This document shows, one piece after another, positions 51,821 through 59,831 of a stretch of DNA of 64,000 bases; the first letter of the stretch is position 1; each line of letters begins with the position of its first letter. Both the position numbers and the translations under genes were made by a program. A model generated the notes under the pieces. It did not search any database and was not told the origin of the DNA. It saw only the letters and a list, made by a program, of their open reading frames with translations. This DNA comes from Saccharopolyspora hirsuta. GTDB lineage: Bacteria > Actinomycetota > Actinomycetes > Mycobacteriales > Pseudonocardiaceae. The DNA lies in NCBI RefSeq assembly GCF_008630535.1, contig NZ_VWPH01000021.1, positions 38,559 through 102,558 of the forward strand, given 5' to 3'.

Positions 51821-52258
51821 ATGAACGAGGACAATCCGCAGATCCTGGTCGGAGTTGACGGATCGACCGGGTCCAGGGCGGCGCTGCGGTGGGCCCTGCG
51901 CTACGCCGAACTCAGCGGCGGTCGTGTCGTCGCACTGATCGCCTGCGCGATTCCGGCGCTGATCGACGTGGCCCTGATGCTGGAGGACGACGTCGTCGCC
52001 AATGCGAAGCGGGAACTGGAGAAGGCAGTGGAGGAAACCCGCGCACTGCTGGGCACCCGGGTTCCGGTGGAACGACTGGTGGTGCGTGATCACGCCGCCC
52101 GGGCGCTGCTGGACGAGGCGCGGGCGCGGGAGGTGGAACTGCTCGTGGTGGGACACCGCGGACACGGCGGGTTCGTCGAAGCGCTGCTGGGTTCGGTGAG
52201 CCAGCACTGCGTCCACCACGCTCCGTGTCCGGTCGTCGTCGTCCGCCGCTCCTCCTGA
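51821..52258 (+). CDS. Single-domain universal stress protein
   Basis: 145 aa. QILVGVDGSTGSRAALRWAL to CPVVVVRR, loop GHRGHGGFVEALLGSVS canonical. ATG at 51821 lies 30 bp after the acyl-CoA synthetase stop (site GAGGAG), so the two are co-transcribed. Very similar to the single-domain USP 56546-56989 (shared SQHCVxHAxCPVVVVR end). Confidence 0.9.
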   Translation: MNEDNPQILVGVDGSTGSRAALRWALRYAELSGGRVVALIACAIPALIDVALMLEDDVVANAKRELEKAVEETRALLGTRVPVERLVVRDHAARALLDEARAREVELLVVGHRGHGGFVEALLGSVSQHCVHHAPCPVVVVRRSS

Positions 52259-52323
52259 TGCCAGCACCGGGAGGTCGCTGGCCCCGACCGTCGCGTTCCG
52301 CCTTGCCCGGCCCCTAAACTCGC

Positions 52324-52347
52324 ACGGCGCGAGCTATGCCGCGCCGT
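52324..52347. terminator. Hairpin terminator
   Basis: ACGGCGCG (52324-52331) pairs with CGCGCCGT (52340-52347) across an 8-nt loop, downstream of the USP gene. The 340-bp gap 52259-52598 also has a weak box-like AGGTC-GCTG-GCCCC at 52272-52285 and no gene. Confidence 0.5.
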
Positions 52348-52598
52348 CGGTCTTGCTGACCGCCGTGCTCCGGATCGGGGCGTGCCGTTCGCGGTGCCAC
52401 CGCGACGCGAACCCGTGCTGGGCCAGGGCGGGGAGCCGTTCGGCCCTGATGGGACCCAGGCAGCGCACCCCATGGTGAGAGGCGACGCACGCAGGTCGGG
52501 GTGTGCGAACCATGAGCGGTCGCGTGGTTGATCGAGGCGCGGGGCGAGCGGAACCGCCGAGGTCCGTGAACCGCGCGTTCCGCGCGGGTGGAGGTGCG

Positions 52599-53651
52599 AT
52601 GCGGCAGCGGATGCGCCTAATCGTGCAGTGGGTGGTGGTGCTGGTCGGGCTGAACGTGCTGATGTGGCAACTGCCCGCGCTGGTGGGCGAGGCGGATCGA
52701 GTGGGGGCCAGCCTGGCCGAGGTGAGCTGGGGCTGGGTCGGCATGGCCGTCCTGTTCGGCTCCGGTGCTCTGGTTCTCTACGGGGAACTGCACCGGCGTC
52801 TGCTGGTCGCGGGCGGCGCCCGTGTTCCGGGGCGGTCGGTCCAGGCGATCAACTTCGCGGAGAACGCACTGTCGACCACGCTGCCCGCCGTGGGTAACGC
52901 GGCCGGGTTCGTCTACGCCGCGCACCACCTGCGCAAGCGGCAGGTCGATGTTGGCCTGGCCGTGTGGTCGCTGGTGCTGGCCGGGGCGGTCGCCACGGTC
53001 GCGCTGATCGCGCTGGGCCTGCTCGCGGTAGGGGTGGCCGGACAGATTCCCGTGCTCGTGGCCGTACCGCTGGCCACCGGGGTGGTCCTGGGAGCCTGGG
53101 GATGTTGGCGCGTGGCGAGCCGTCCGCAGGTGCTGCGCCGTTGCGCGTCGGGATTGATCGGGCTGGGGCGGCACCTGCCGGCCTCCTGCCGCGTGCGGGC
53201 GGCGGACCCCGAGGCGCTGGCGCAGCGCGTGTCGGACCGGATCGGGCTGCTCCGCCCCAGTGTGATCCAGTGGATGCTCATCACCGGATGCGCAGGTCTG
53301 AGCTGGGTGCTGGATTTCCTGAGCCTGTTCGCCAGCGTCACCGCCGTCGGGCATCTGGTGCCCTGGTCGGCCCTCGTGGTGGGCTTCCTCGTCGTGCAGG
53401 CCAGCATCGCGCTGCAGATCTTCCCGGGCGGCGTCGGCCTGGCTGAAGGCGGATTGCTGGGAGTGCTGGTCGCCTACGGGGTGCCGGTCGCCCCGGCCGT
53501 GGCCGGGGTGCTGGTCTACCGCCTGATCAACTGGCTCGGTCTGGCAGCGATGGGGTGGGTCGTCTACGCCGTCCAGATCCACCTGACCTCGCACCACCAG
53601 CACCGGCGTGCACCGGAATGCCCGGGCTGCGGCCCTGCGACGACGAGATGA
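52599..53651 (+). CDS. Lysylphosphatidylglycerol synthase transmembrane domain (flippase-like) protein
   Basis: 350 aa with about eight transmembrane helices. The NFAENALSTTLPAVGNAAGF region and the late FPGGVGLAEGGLLGVLVAYG motif are typical of the LPG_synthase_TM / YbhN (UPF0104) family, membrane proteins linked to lipid or glycolipid translocation. There is no C-terminal aminoacyl-transferase domain. ATG at 52599 with GGAGG upstream is preferred to the earlier 52503 start. Function as a lipid flippase is inferred from the fold only. Confidence 0.82.
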   Translation: MRQRMRLIVQWVVVLVGLNVLMWQLPALVGEADRVGASLAEVSWGWVGMAVLFGSGALVLYGELHRRLLVAGGARVPGRSVQAINFAENALSTTLPAVGNAAGFVYAAHHLRKRQVDVGLAVWSLVLAGAVATVALIALGLLAVGVAGQIPVLVAVPLATGVVLGAWGCWRVASRPQVLRRCASGLIGLGRHLPASCRVRAADPEALAQRVSDRIGLLRPSVIQWMLITGCAGLSWVLDFLSLFASVTAVGHLVPWSALVVGFLVVQASIALQIFPGGVGLAEGGLLGVLVAYGVPVAPAVAGVLVYRLINWLGLAAMGWVVYAVQIHLTSHHQHRRAPECPGCGPATTR

Positions 53652-53828
53652 CCGCTGCGACACCCGCGATCGGTCGCGCGCCCCGCAGGGCGGTGCCCCA
53701 GGCCCCGGGGGCGAGCGGGGTAGCCAGCTCAAGAATGATCTTCTGGCCACCGCTCACCAGGACCGGCGCAGATCCTCGACGGACACCGGTGGCGATGAGC
53801 TGCTGCACGTTGCGCATGTGACCAGCTG

Positions 53829-53844
53829 GTGACCATCAGCCCTA
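53829..53844. promoter_or_regulatory. DosR-type box candidate GTGAC-CATC-AGCCC-TA
   Basis: GTGACCATCAGCCCTA, 66 bp upstream of the tandem USP ATG at 53910. Shares GTGACCAT and CCCTA with the sites at 23161 and 37912. Confidence 0.5.
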
Positions 53845-53909
53845 GCCGAGGCCGCGGCCGGTGCGGAACCGTCGGCACTGGCCGATGCGGTGCGCAGCAG
53901 GGAGCGGCG

Positions 53910-54797
53910 ATGGGCAGTCCCCGGGTGAATCCGGTCGTGGTCGGGATCGACGGGTCTTCGTCGGCCCTCGACGCAGCGCGCTGGGCGGCAGCCGAGGCGG
54001 CCCGCCGCAGGACGTGGCTGAAGATCGTCTTCGCCGATGTCTTCGCATTGGTGTACCTGCCGGAGCTGCCGACGATTCCGCTGCCGGAGACCTACAGCAA
54101 CGCGATGGCGCGGCAAGCCCGGATTTGGCTGGACCGAGCCGAGCAGGAGGCGCGGTCCGCGGCGACGGACGTCGAAGTGCGGACCACGTGCCGCACCGGG
54201 AGCGCAGCACCGGTGCTCATCGATGAGTCCCGGCGAGCGCAGCTGGTGGTCGTGGGGAGCCGCGGGCTCGGCGGGTACACGGGCCTGATCGTGGGGTCGG
54301 TCGCGGTCGCCCTGTGCGCGCACGGTCATTGCCCGGTCGCGGTCGTGCGACAACCGCCGACCGAGGTGGACCCGGCTGCTCCGGTGGTCGTCGGTGTGGA
54401 CGGCCGGGGCGATCAGGATCCGGTGCTGAGAACCGCCTTCGACGCCGCAGCAGTGCGTCGCGCGATGCTGATCGCGGTGCACGCGTGGCACGAGGTGGGA
54501 TCTCAACGTGCTTGGAAGGGCTTCCGCGCGCAGGACCAGGCGGACGCGGTGCAAGCCGAGGAGGAGCGCTTCCTCGCCGAGACGATGGCGGGGTGGGCCG
54601 ACAAGTACCAGGACGTCGCAGTACGGCACGTCGTGGTGCACGACCAACCGGCCCGAGCGCTGCTCGACCACGCCAACCGGGCGCAACTCGTCGTGGTGGG
54701 CTCCCGCGGCCGAGGAGGCTTCGCGGGGCTGCTGCTGGGCTCGACCAGCCAGCAGCTGGTGCACCACGCGCCGTGTCCGGTGCTCGTGGTGCGGTGA
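53910..54797 (+). CDS. Tandem-domain universal stress protein
   Basis: 295 aa. Domain 1 starts NPVVVGIDGSSSALDAARWA with loop GSRGLGGYTGLIVGSVA. Domain 2 starts PVVVGVDGRGDQDPVLRTAF with loop GSRGRGGFAGLLLGSTS; its usual DGSxxS is changed to DGRGDQ. ATG at 53910 with GGAGCGG upstream. Followed by a short peptide gene and pncB in the same direction. Confidence 0.87.
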   Translation: MGSPRVNPVVVGIDGSSSALDAARWAAAEAARRRTWLKIVFADVFALVYLPELPTIPLPETYSNAMARQARIWLDRAEQEARSAATDVEVRTTCRTGSAAPVLIDESRRAQLVVVGSRGLGGYTGLIVGSVAVALCAHGHCPVAVVRQPPTEVDPAAPVVVGVDGRGDQDPVLRTAFDAAAVRRAMLIAVHAWHEVGSQRAWKGFRAQDQADAVQAEEERFLAETMAGWADKYQDVAVRHVVVHDQPARALLDHANRAQLVVVGSRGRGGFAGLLLGSTSQQLVHHAPCPVLVVR

Positions 54798-54937
54798 CCT
54801 CCGGACCTTCAGCGGGAGCGGGCAATGCACCACGGGGACCGCGGTCGCGGCGCTGGACGCAACCCGTTGCGGCGGCACCTGCGGAAGCGGTGCTCCTTCC
54901 GGGAGGAGAATTCGTTGCGGGACGAGGAGAAGACGCG

Positions 54938-55060
54938 ATGTACGAGGAGACGAGGGAGACCGGAAGGACAGCAGCGGACAGCACCGGCACCTCGATGCCG
55001 CGGGAGGTCACCGGTCGGGCCGTGATGCTCGACGACTTCGCCGCCGAGCAGGCGACGTAG
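54938..55060 (+). CDS. Short peptide with EVTG-DDFA motif
   Basis: 40 aa, polar. MPREVTGRAVMLDDFAAEQ is its C-terminal half and resembles the N-terminal lead of the 23241 protein (EVTGHSVTIDDFAP). ATG at 54938 with GACGAGGAG upstream. Either a true small protein or the 5' remnant of a lost paralogue. It ends 22 bp before pncB. Confidence 0.4.
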   Translation: MYEETRETGRTAADSTGTSMPREVTGRAVMLDDFAAEQAT

Positions 55061-55082
55061 CCGGGTGGGGACGACGACAGCC

Positions 55083-56420
55083 ATGTCCGGACTGCGCACC
55101 GACCTCTACGAGATCAGGATGGCGACCAGCTACTTGCGCCGGGACATGACCGCACCCGCGACGTTCAGCCTGTTCGCCCGGAAGCTGCCGCGCGATCGGG
55201 GTTTCCTGGTCGCCGCCGGACTTGCCGACTGCCTGGAGTTCCTCCAGGAGCTGTACTTCGACACCGACGAGCTGGCCTACCTCGCCGACGTGGTCGGACT
55301 CGATGACGACGACCTGAAGGCGCTGGGGGAGCTGAGGTTCACCGGTGAGGTGCGGGCGGTACCCGAGGGGCGCGTGGTTTTCGCCGGTGAGCCGCTCCTC
55401 GAGGTCACCGCGCCGATCGCGCAGGCACAGCTGGTGGAAACGGCGCTGCTGAACTTCGTGACGTTCCAGACGTCGGTGGCGACCAAGGCGGCCCGGTGCC
55501 GGATGGCAGCACCGCGTGCGGATCTCATCGACTTCGCTGCCCGCCGCACGCACGGGCTGGAGGCTGCAAGGGCGGTCGCGCGAGCTTCCGCCATCGCCGG
55601 GTTCGCAGGAACGAGCTACGTGGCCGCAGCACGGGAGTTCGGCCTCGCGGCTTCCGGAACGATGGCGCACTCCTACGTCGAGGCCTTCCCCGACGAACGA
55701 GCGGCCTTCACCGCCTTCGCCGACGACTTCCCCGGCATCGCTGTGTTCCTCGTGGACACCTACGAGACCCTCCGGGGCGTGCGCACGGCCATCGAGGTCG
55801 CCGCGGGGTGCTCCGAGGAACTCGTCGGGATTCGGCTCGACTCCGGCGACTTGGCGGAACTGGCGATTCAGTCCCGTCACCTGCTCGACGAGTCCGGATT
55901 CCCGGCCGCGAGGATCATGGCCAGCGGTGGGCTGGACGAACACCAGTTGGTGGACCTCTCGGCCGCTCCGATCGACGTCTTCGGCATCGGGACCCGCATG
56001 GGGGTGTCAGCCGACGCCCCGTCCCTGGACAGCGCGTACAAGCTCGTCGAGTACGACCAGCGCCCCGTGATGAAGCTCTCGCCGGGCAAGCTGACCGCTC
56101 CCGGCGCCAAGCAGGTCCACCGCGGCGACCCGGGTGAGCCGGACGTTCTCGGTCTGCGGGACGATGTGGTCCCGCCTGAGCGGGAACCGCTGCTGGAGGT
56201 GGTGATGCGCGACGGCGCGATCCTCGGCGATCTGGAACCCGTCGCGGTGGCACGGCAGCGGTTCGAAAGAGATCTGCGGTGGCTTCCCGACGAGGCGCGT
56301 CGGCTCACCGACCCGACTCCCGTCGGGGTGACGTGGAGCCCGAAACTGCAGCGGCTCACCGACGATCTGCGGCACTCCCTGGCGGCCAGGCTGGGATGGG
56401 AGGACATCTCGAAGCCTTAG
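55083..56420 (+). CDS. pncB: Nicotinate phosphoribosyltransferase (PncB2-like)
   Basis: 445 aa. N-terminus GLRTDLYEIRMATSYLRRDM, active-site region DFAARRTHGLEAARA (His157), AGTSYVAAAREFGL, GIRLDSGDLAEL and IMASGGLDEH with the PRPP-binding Gly/Asp residues, as in NAPRTase. The family's bacterial short form is about 440 aa. It makes nicotinate mononucleotide for NAD salvage. Mycobacterium pncB2 (Rv0573c) belongs to the DosR regulon. ATG at 55083 gives the usual family start; GTG at 55065 is possible. Confidence 0.9.
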   Translation: MSGLRTDLYEIRMATSYLRRDMTAPATFSLFARKLPRDRGFLVAAGLADCLEFLQELYFDTDELAYLADVVGLDDDDLKALGELRFTGEVRAVPEGRVVFAGEPLLEVTAPIAQAQLVETALLNFVTFQTSVATKAARCRMAAPRADLIDFAARRTHGLEAARAVARASAIAGFAGTSYVAAAREFGLAASGTMAHSYVEAFPDERAAFTAFADDFPGIAVFLVDTYETLRGVRTAIEVAAGCSEELVGIRLDSGDLAELAIQSRHLLDESGFPAARIMASGGLDEHQLVDLSAAPIDVFGIGTRMGVSADAPSLDSAYKLVEYDQRPVMKLSPGKLTAPGAKQVHRGDPGEPDVLGLRDDVVPPEREPLLEVVMRDGAILGDLEPVAVARQRFERDLRWLPDEARRLTDPTPVGVTWSPKLQRLTDDLRHSLAARLGWEDISKP

Positions 56421-56545
56421 CTGCGAGCGCTGCTTCCCTCACTGCGACGGCAGCGGATCCGGTTCGGCCGTCCTGCTCTCGATGTGCGATCTCGGGGCTG
56501 CGCGGGTAGACCCTGGTCGACGCAGGTTCCGGCAGTGGGGGAACG

Positions 56546-56989
56546 ATGGGTGCGAAGCCGCGGATCGTCGTCGGTGTGGATGGCTCGCCCGGGTCCCGGG
56601 CCGCTCTGCGGTGGGCGTTGGACTATGCCGAACACTGCGGCGGCACCGTCACCGCGCTGATCGCTTGGGTACCGCTGACGTTCGTCGAGGCCGTTCCCGC
56701 GCCGCCGGTGATCTCGGACGAGGACTCGGCGAAACGCGCCGAACAGCAGCTCCTGCGGACCGTTGAGGACACCGCGGCGGCCCAGCCGACATCGGTGCCC
56801 GTTCACCACGAGGTGGTCCGCGGCCCGGCGGCGCGGTCGCTGCTGGACCACGCCGAGCACGCCGACCTCCTAGTGGTGGGAAGCCGCGGCCACGGCGGGT
56901 TCGCGGGCACCCTGTTGGGTTCGGTGAGCCAGCACTGCGTGACACACGCGCACTGCCCGGTCGTCGTCGTCCGCCCCGGCGGCGGATGA
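56546..56989 (+). CDS. Single-domain universal stress protein
   Basis: 147 aa. RIVVGVDGSPGSRAALRWAL to CPVVVVRPG, loop GSRGHGGFAGTLLGSVS canonical. ATG at 56546 with GGGGGAA upstream. Close paralogue of 51821-52258. Last intact gene of the dormancy island on the right. Confidence 0.9.
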   Translation: MGAKPRIVVGVDGSPGSRAALRWALDYAEHCGGTVTALIAWVPLTFVEAVPAPPVISDEDSAKRAEQQLLRTVEDTAAAQPTSVPVHHEVVRGPAARSLLDHAEHADLLVVGSRGHGGFAGTLLGSVSQHCVTHAHCPVVVVRPGGG

Positions 56990-57054
56990 CCGGCCCGCTG
57001 CGGGCGAACGAGCCTCGCGTCCCGCTGCGGCAGGTGACCTTGTCCGCGATGCGT

Positions 57055-57555
57055 CAGCATGCGGCGGCTGCCGAACCCGGGCGAACCAGATCACCTGGCC
57101 TCGATCGAATTCACCAGGCTGGACGAGATCGATGAGCACGTGGTGGCGCTCGCCGCCGCGGCATCGAGAGCCACAGCGATCGACGGCCGTTCCTACCCGA
57201 TCCGGTGCGGCAGGAGGTTCTCGTGCCGTTGCGCGAGGTCGCGCGTCTGGAGGGGTGCACGCTCACCTTCGCACTGGACGATAGGACGCGCCGGGAGCGG
57301 AAACTGGCGATCGAACATGCGGGATCGGAGGAACGTCAACGGCCCGAGTACTGGCAGGAGCTGGCCGTCTGGGCGGGGAGGCACATGTCGGCGGACGGGG
57401 TGTCGGTGCGCAGCATTCCGGCGGAATACCTGCGCGGCGTGCTCGAGCGCGACTTCGCCTTGGTCGTGGTGGGAGAGCTGCACGTGCCGATCTCGGATGA
57501 TGGTGTGGTTCTGGCGGACCGCGGCGACACCTACGACGATCGGGTGGCCGCCGCG
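57055..57555 (+). pseudogene. Decayed Acg-type nitroreductase
   Basis: Plus-strand fragments match 23984-24979: RLPNPGEPDHLASIEFTRLD, a frameshift near 57175, then VPLREVARLEGCTLTFALDD, ERDFALVVVGELHVPISDDG and GDTYDD. The N-terminal FMN-phosphate part and the C-terminal third are lost. The truncated end abuts the accessory segment. Confidence 0.75.
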
Positions 57556-57641
57556 GTGAGCACGAAGCCGGCGTTGATCACTCCGGTGGCGACCAGGGCG
57601 ATGGCGATCGCGAGCATCGGGATGCAGCAGGCGATCACCAT
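57531..57641 (-). pseudogene. Fragment of a small membrane protein
   Basis: The minus strand reads MVIACCIPMLAIAIALVATG plus a short tail to a stop at 57531 (36 aa), with the in-frame upstream HHW but no usable start there. CC-x-PML-x-IAIALV-x-TGV is a pattern of short one-helix actinobacterial proteins. Probably a remnant at the boundary of the accessory segment. Confidence 0.35.
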
Positions 57642-58014
57642 CCAGTGGTGCCGTGGGCAACTGTGGAGCTGGTACCAATCGGTGGATCAGTTTAGGGCGT
57701 TGGAGGTAGCGCTGTCCGGCGCGCCTGGCTGACCTGCGGGGCCTTTTCGAGGGCTGCCAAGGCTGATTCGATGGCCAATATGATCAACGACTGGCCTTGC
57801 TTGGCATTCGGACCCCACGGTCGGGGAGGGTCGTTCAGCTGCCCTGGCTTGGAAGAAACGTGGTCGTTATCTGGACGGCGGTTAATCGGTTGGAGGGCCG
57901 CATGTGCGGGGGCTGAGGGTGGGCGGGCTGCCTCGGGCGGCTGTACGCCTCACCGCCTCAGTTGTGAGAGGGGTTAGAAGGTCAAATCCCTTCGTGGGTA
58001 CTCCTTTTGGATTG

Positions 58015-58026
58015 ACCCATATGGGT
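58015..58026. promoter_or_regulatory. Perfect palindrome ACCCATATGGGT
   Basis: 12-bp palindrome about 190 bp upstream of the DUF262 gene, in AT-rich sequence unlike the flanking island. It may be an operator for the two-gene operon. The rest of 57642-58211 shows no gene. Confidence 0.4.
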
Positions 58027-58211
58027 AGACTGGTTCAATTGTCGTCTCGCTTAGTTGAGTAGTTAACTCACAGGTTTAACAGTACTTCCTGAATGGGGCA
58101 CGGGCGATCTCTCTGCTTGCTGAACGTTATTGTGAGAGATCGTCTCCTATTTGATGTTGTCGGGATGTGTTTCTAGTCTTCGGCGTGATCAGTGTGATTG
58201 GGAGGAGTGTC

Positions 58212-59831
58212 ATGAGTGAGCATGTGATCAAGATCGAAGAACTGATCCAAATGTTGATGAGTGGACGTGTCGATGTCTTGGAGTGTCAACGTGCTTTCCA
58301 GCGAGAACCGCGGTGGGTTGCAAAATTGATCAGTTCGGCGATCGAGGACTGTCCTTGGGGGGCGGTGCTGATCTGGGTTCCTGCGGATGAGAACAGGCCT
58401 CACGGTGGTCGGTACCAAAAGGGAAGTGATCCGGACCGCTTCATCATCGATGGGAATCAGCGGTTGACGGCGCTAACGGCTGCGCTGGGCAAGCGGCCTC
58501 CGTGGATTCCAGCCGACGAGTGGCTGTCCATGGAGGGGCCTGCTCTTGCCGTCAGTGTTGGGGTCACCCGTCAGGGTGAGATGCGGATGAGACCGACAGC
58601 ATACAGTACTGTTCAAGGGGACATCCCACTCGGAGACTTGCTATCGGGAACGCCGATCGAGGACCTTCTAGACCAAGCCGGGCTTGATCAGCGGAAGGGC
58701 CTAGTGCAGAAGTTGGCGGACACCGCGAACAAGATCAAGAACTTCGAGATTCATGTCGAGTGGGTCAGGGGTACAGAGGAGCATGCCGAGCAGTGCTTTC
58801 TGCGGCGCAACGAGAAGAGTCAGCAGATGGCTCTGAAGTCAGAACAGTTCCAGATCTCGCTCCTGACGTGCCGTTTCCGGCCCTTGCAGCGGGACTTCAT
58901 CGGCCCGTTGCTGCGGCAATCGGCTGCTCTCAACATGGGTAAGCTCGTCAACCTCAGAGCTGTCAATAGGGTAATTCAGCACCTCCTTCCGCCTGAACTG
59001 CGAGGAGGTCGCGGGATTAATGCTGAACCGTCGCATGTTGAGCATCTCGCGCACGTCGTCGTCGATAGCATCACAGCAGCTTTGGAATATCTCGAACGAA
59101 TCGGGGTAGTCCATCAAGACCTATTCCCATTTCCATCTATGTTGGATGTTATGGCTGGTTTGATCGCTCGATACCCAGCCGAAGCCATGGCGGAGGATTT
59201 TCTCGGACAATGGTTGACACACATGGTCGCCGGAGAGGTTTTCGGTGGCGCTCGCACTATCCGCCAAGAACTGAAGGAGCTCGAAAACACCTCGAACTAC
59301 CAGCAAGCCAAGGTAGCGCTGTCCAAGTTTGCGCCGCTCGGACGTCCATCTCCCTTCACTCCTGAAAGGGTCGTCGCGATGGAGAACGGCCGCTTTGGCA
59401 GCACTGGGTGCCTACTGGCGTTGGCTGCAGCGGCCAAAACATCAGGTTCCGTTGTTGACCTGGCCGACAGCGGGGTTACATTCCCCCACCGGTCGATGAC
59501 CCTTCGTCAGCTGGTCATCGACCCCATCAAAGGGTACGCGCCTCACTACGCCTTCATGACGGACGAGACGGCGAACGCGATCCAACGGTGTCGCGGTTGG
59601 ACGCGCCAGGCGTACGAGTTGCTGCGCCCGCCGAACCACGTGCTCGAGGCACACCAGCTACCAGAACCGCCACCGGGCCTTGACGAGCGCGACGCACGTG
59701 ACTTCCTCGACGAGAATCGTCGCCCGAAGCTGGCGGCAGTGATCGACGCTTACCTTCGTACGATGGCACCTCTTCCTGGCAGAGAAGAGACCGAGCAGGG
59801 TGACCTGTTCAAGCCGGGAGGTAACTGGTGA
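58212..59831 (+). CDS. DUF262 (ParB/GmrS-like) protein, first gene of a candidate defence operon
   Basis: 539 aa. The N-terminal 100 residues carry the DUF262 signature: VLECQRAFQREPRWVAKLIS (QR-x-F-x-W-like), PWGAVLIWVP, and FIIDGNQRLTAL (residues 77-88, the DGQQR motif with Asn for the first Gln). DUF262 is the N-terminal nucleotide-dependent nuclease-like domain of GmrSD type IV restriction and of several phage-defence proteins. The C-terminal 300 residues are helical and unrecognised; no HNH/DUF1524 motif was seen. ATG at 58212 with GGAGGAG upstream. It overlaps the helicase gene. Lower GC than its surroundings suggests transfer. Confidence 0.8.
   Translation: MSEHVIKIEELIQMLMSGRVDVLECQRAFQREPRWVAKLISSAIEDCPWGAVLIWVPADENRPHGGRYQKGSDPDRFIIDGNQRLTALTAALGKRPPWIPADEWLSMEGPALAVSVGVTRQGEMRMRPTAYSTVQGDIPLGDLLSGTPIEDLLDQAGLDQRKGLVQKLADTANKIKNFEIHVEWVRGTEEHAEQCFLRRNEKSQQMALKSEQFQISLLTCRFRPLQRDFIGPLLRQSAALNMGKLVNLRAVNRVIQHLLPPELRGGRGINAEPSHVEHLAHVVVDSITAALEYLERIGVVHQDLFPFPSMLDVMAGLIARYPAEAMAEDFLGQWLTHMVAGEVFGGARTIRQELKELENTSNYQQAKVALSKFAPLGRPSPFTPERVVAMENGRFGSTGCLLALAAAAKTSGSVVDLADSGVTFPHRSMTLRQLVIDPIKGYAPHYAFMTDETANAIQRCRGWTRQAYELLRPPNHVLEAHQLPEPPPGLDERDARDFLDENRRPKLAAVIDAYLRTMAPLPGREETEQGDLFKPGGNW

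Noticed and set aside
48569..52267. 1232-codon minus-strand frame
   Set aside because: Only its last 273 codons are a real USP; the rest is antisense to the acyl-CoA synthetase and single USP genes.
57975..58010. GAAGG-TCAAATC-CCTTC resembling a tRNA T-arm, a possible left att copy
   Set aside because: The loop lacks the TTC start of a T-loop and the sequence does not match the tRNA-Val core at 63875-63916.
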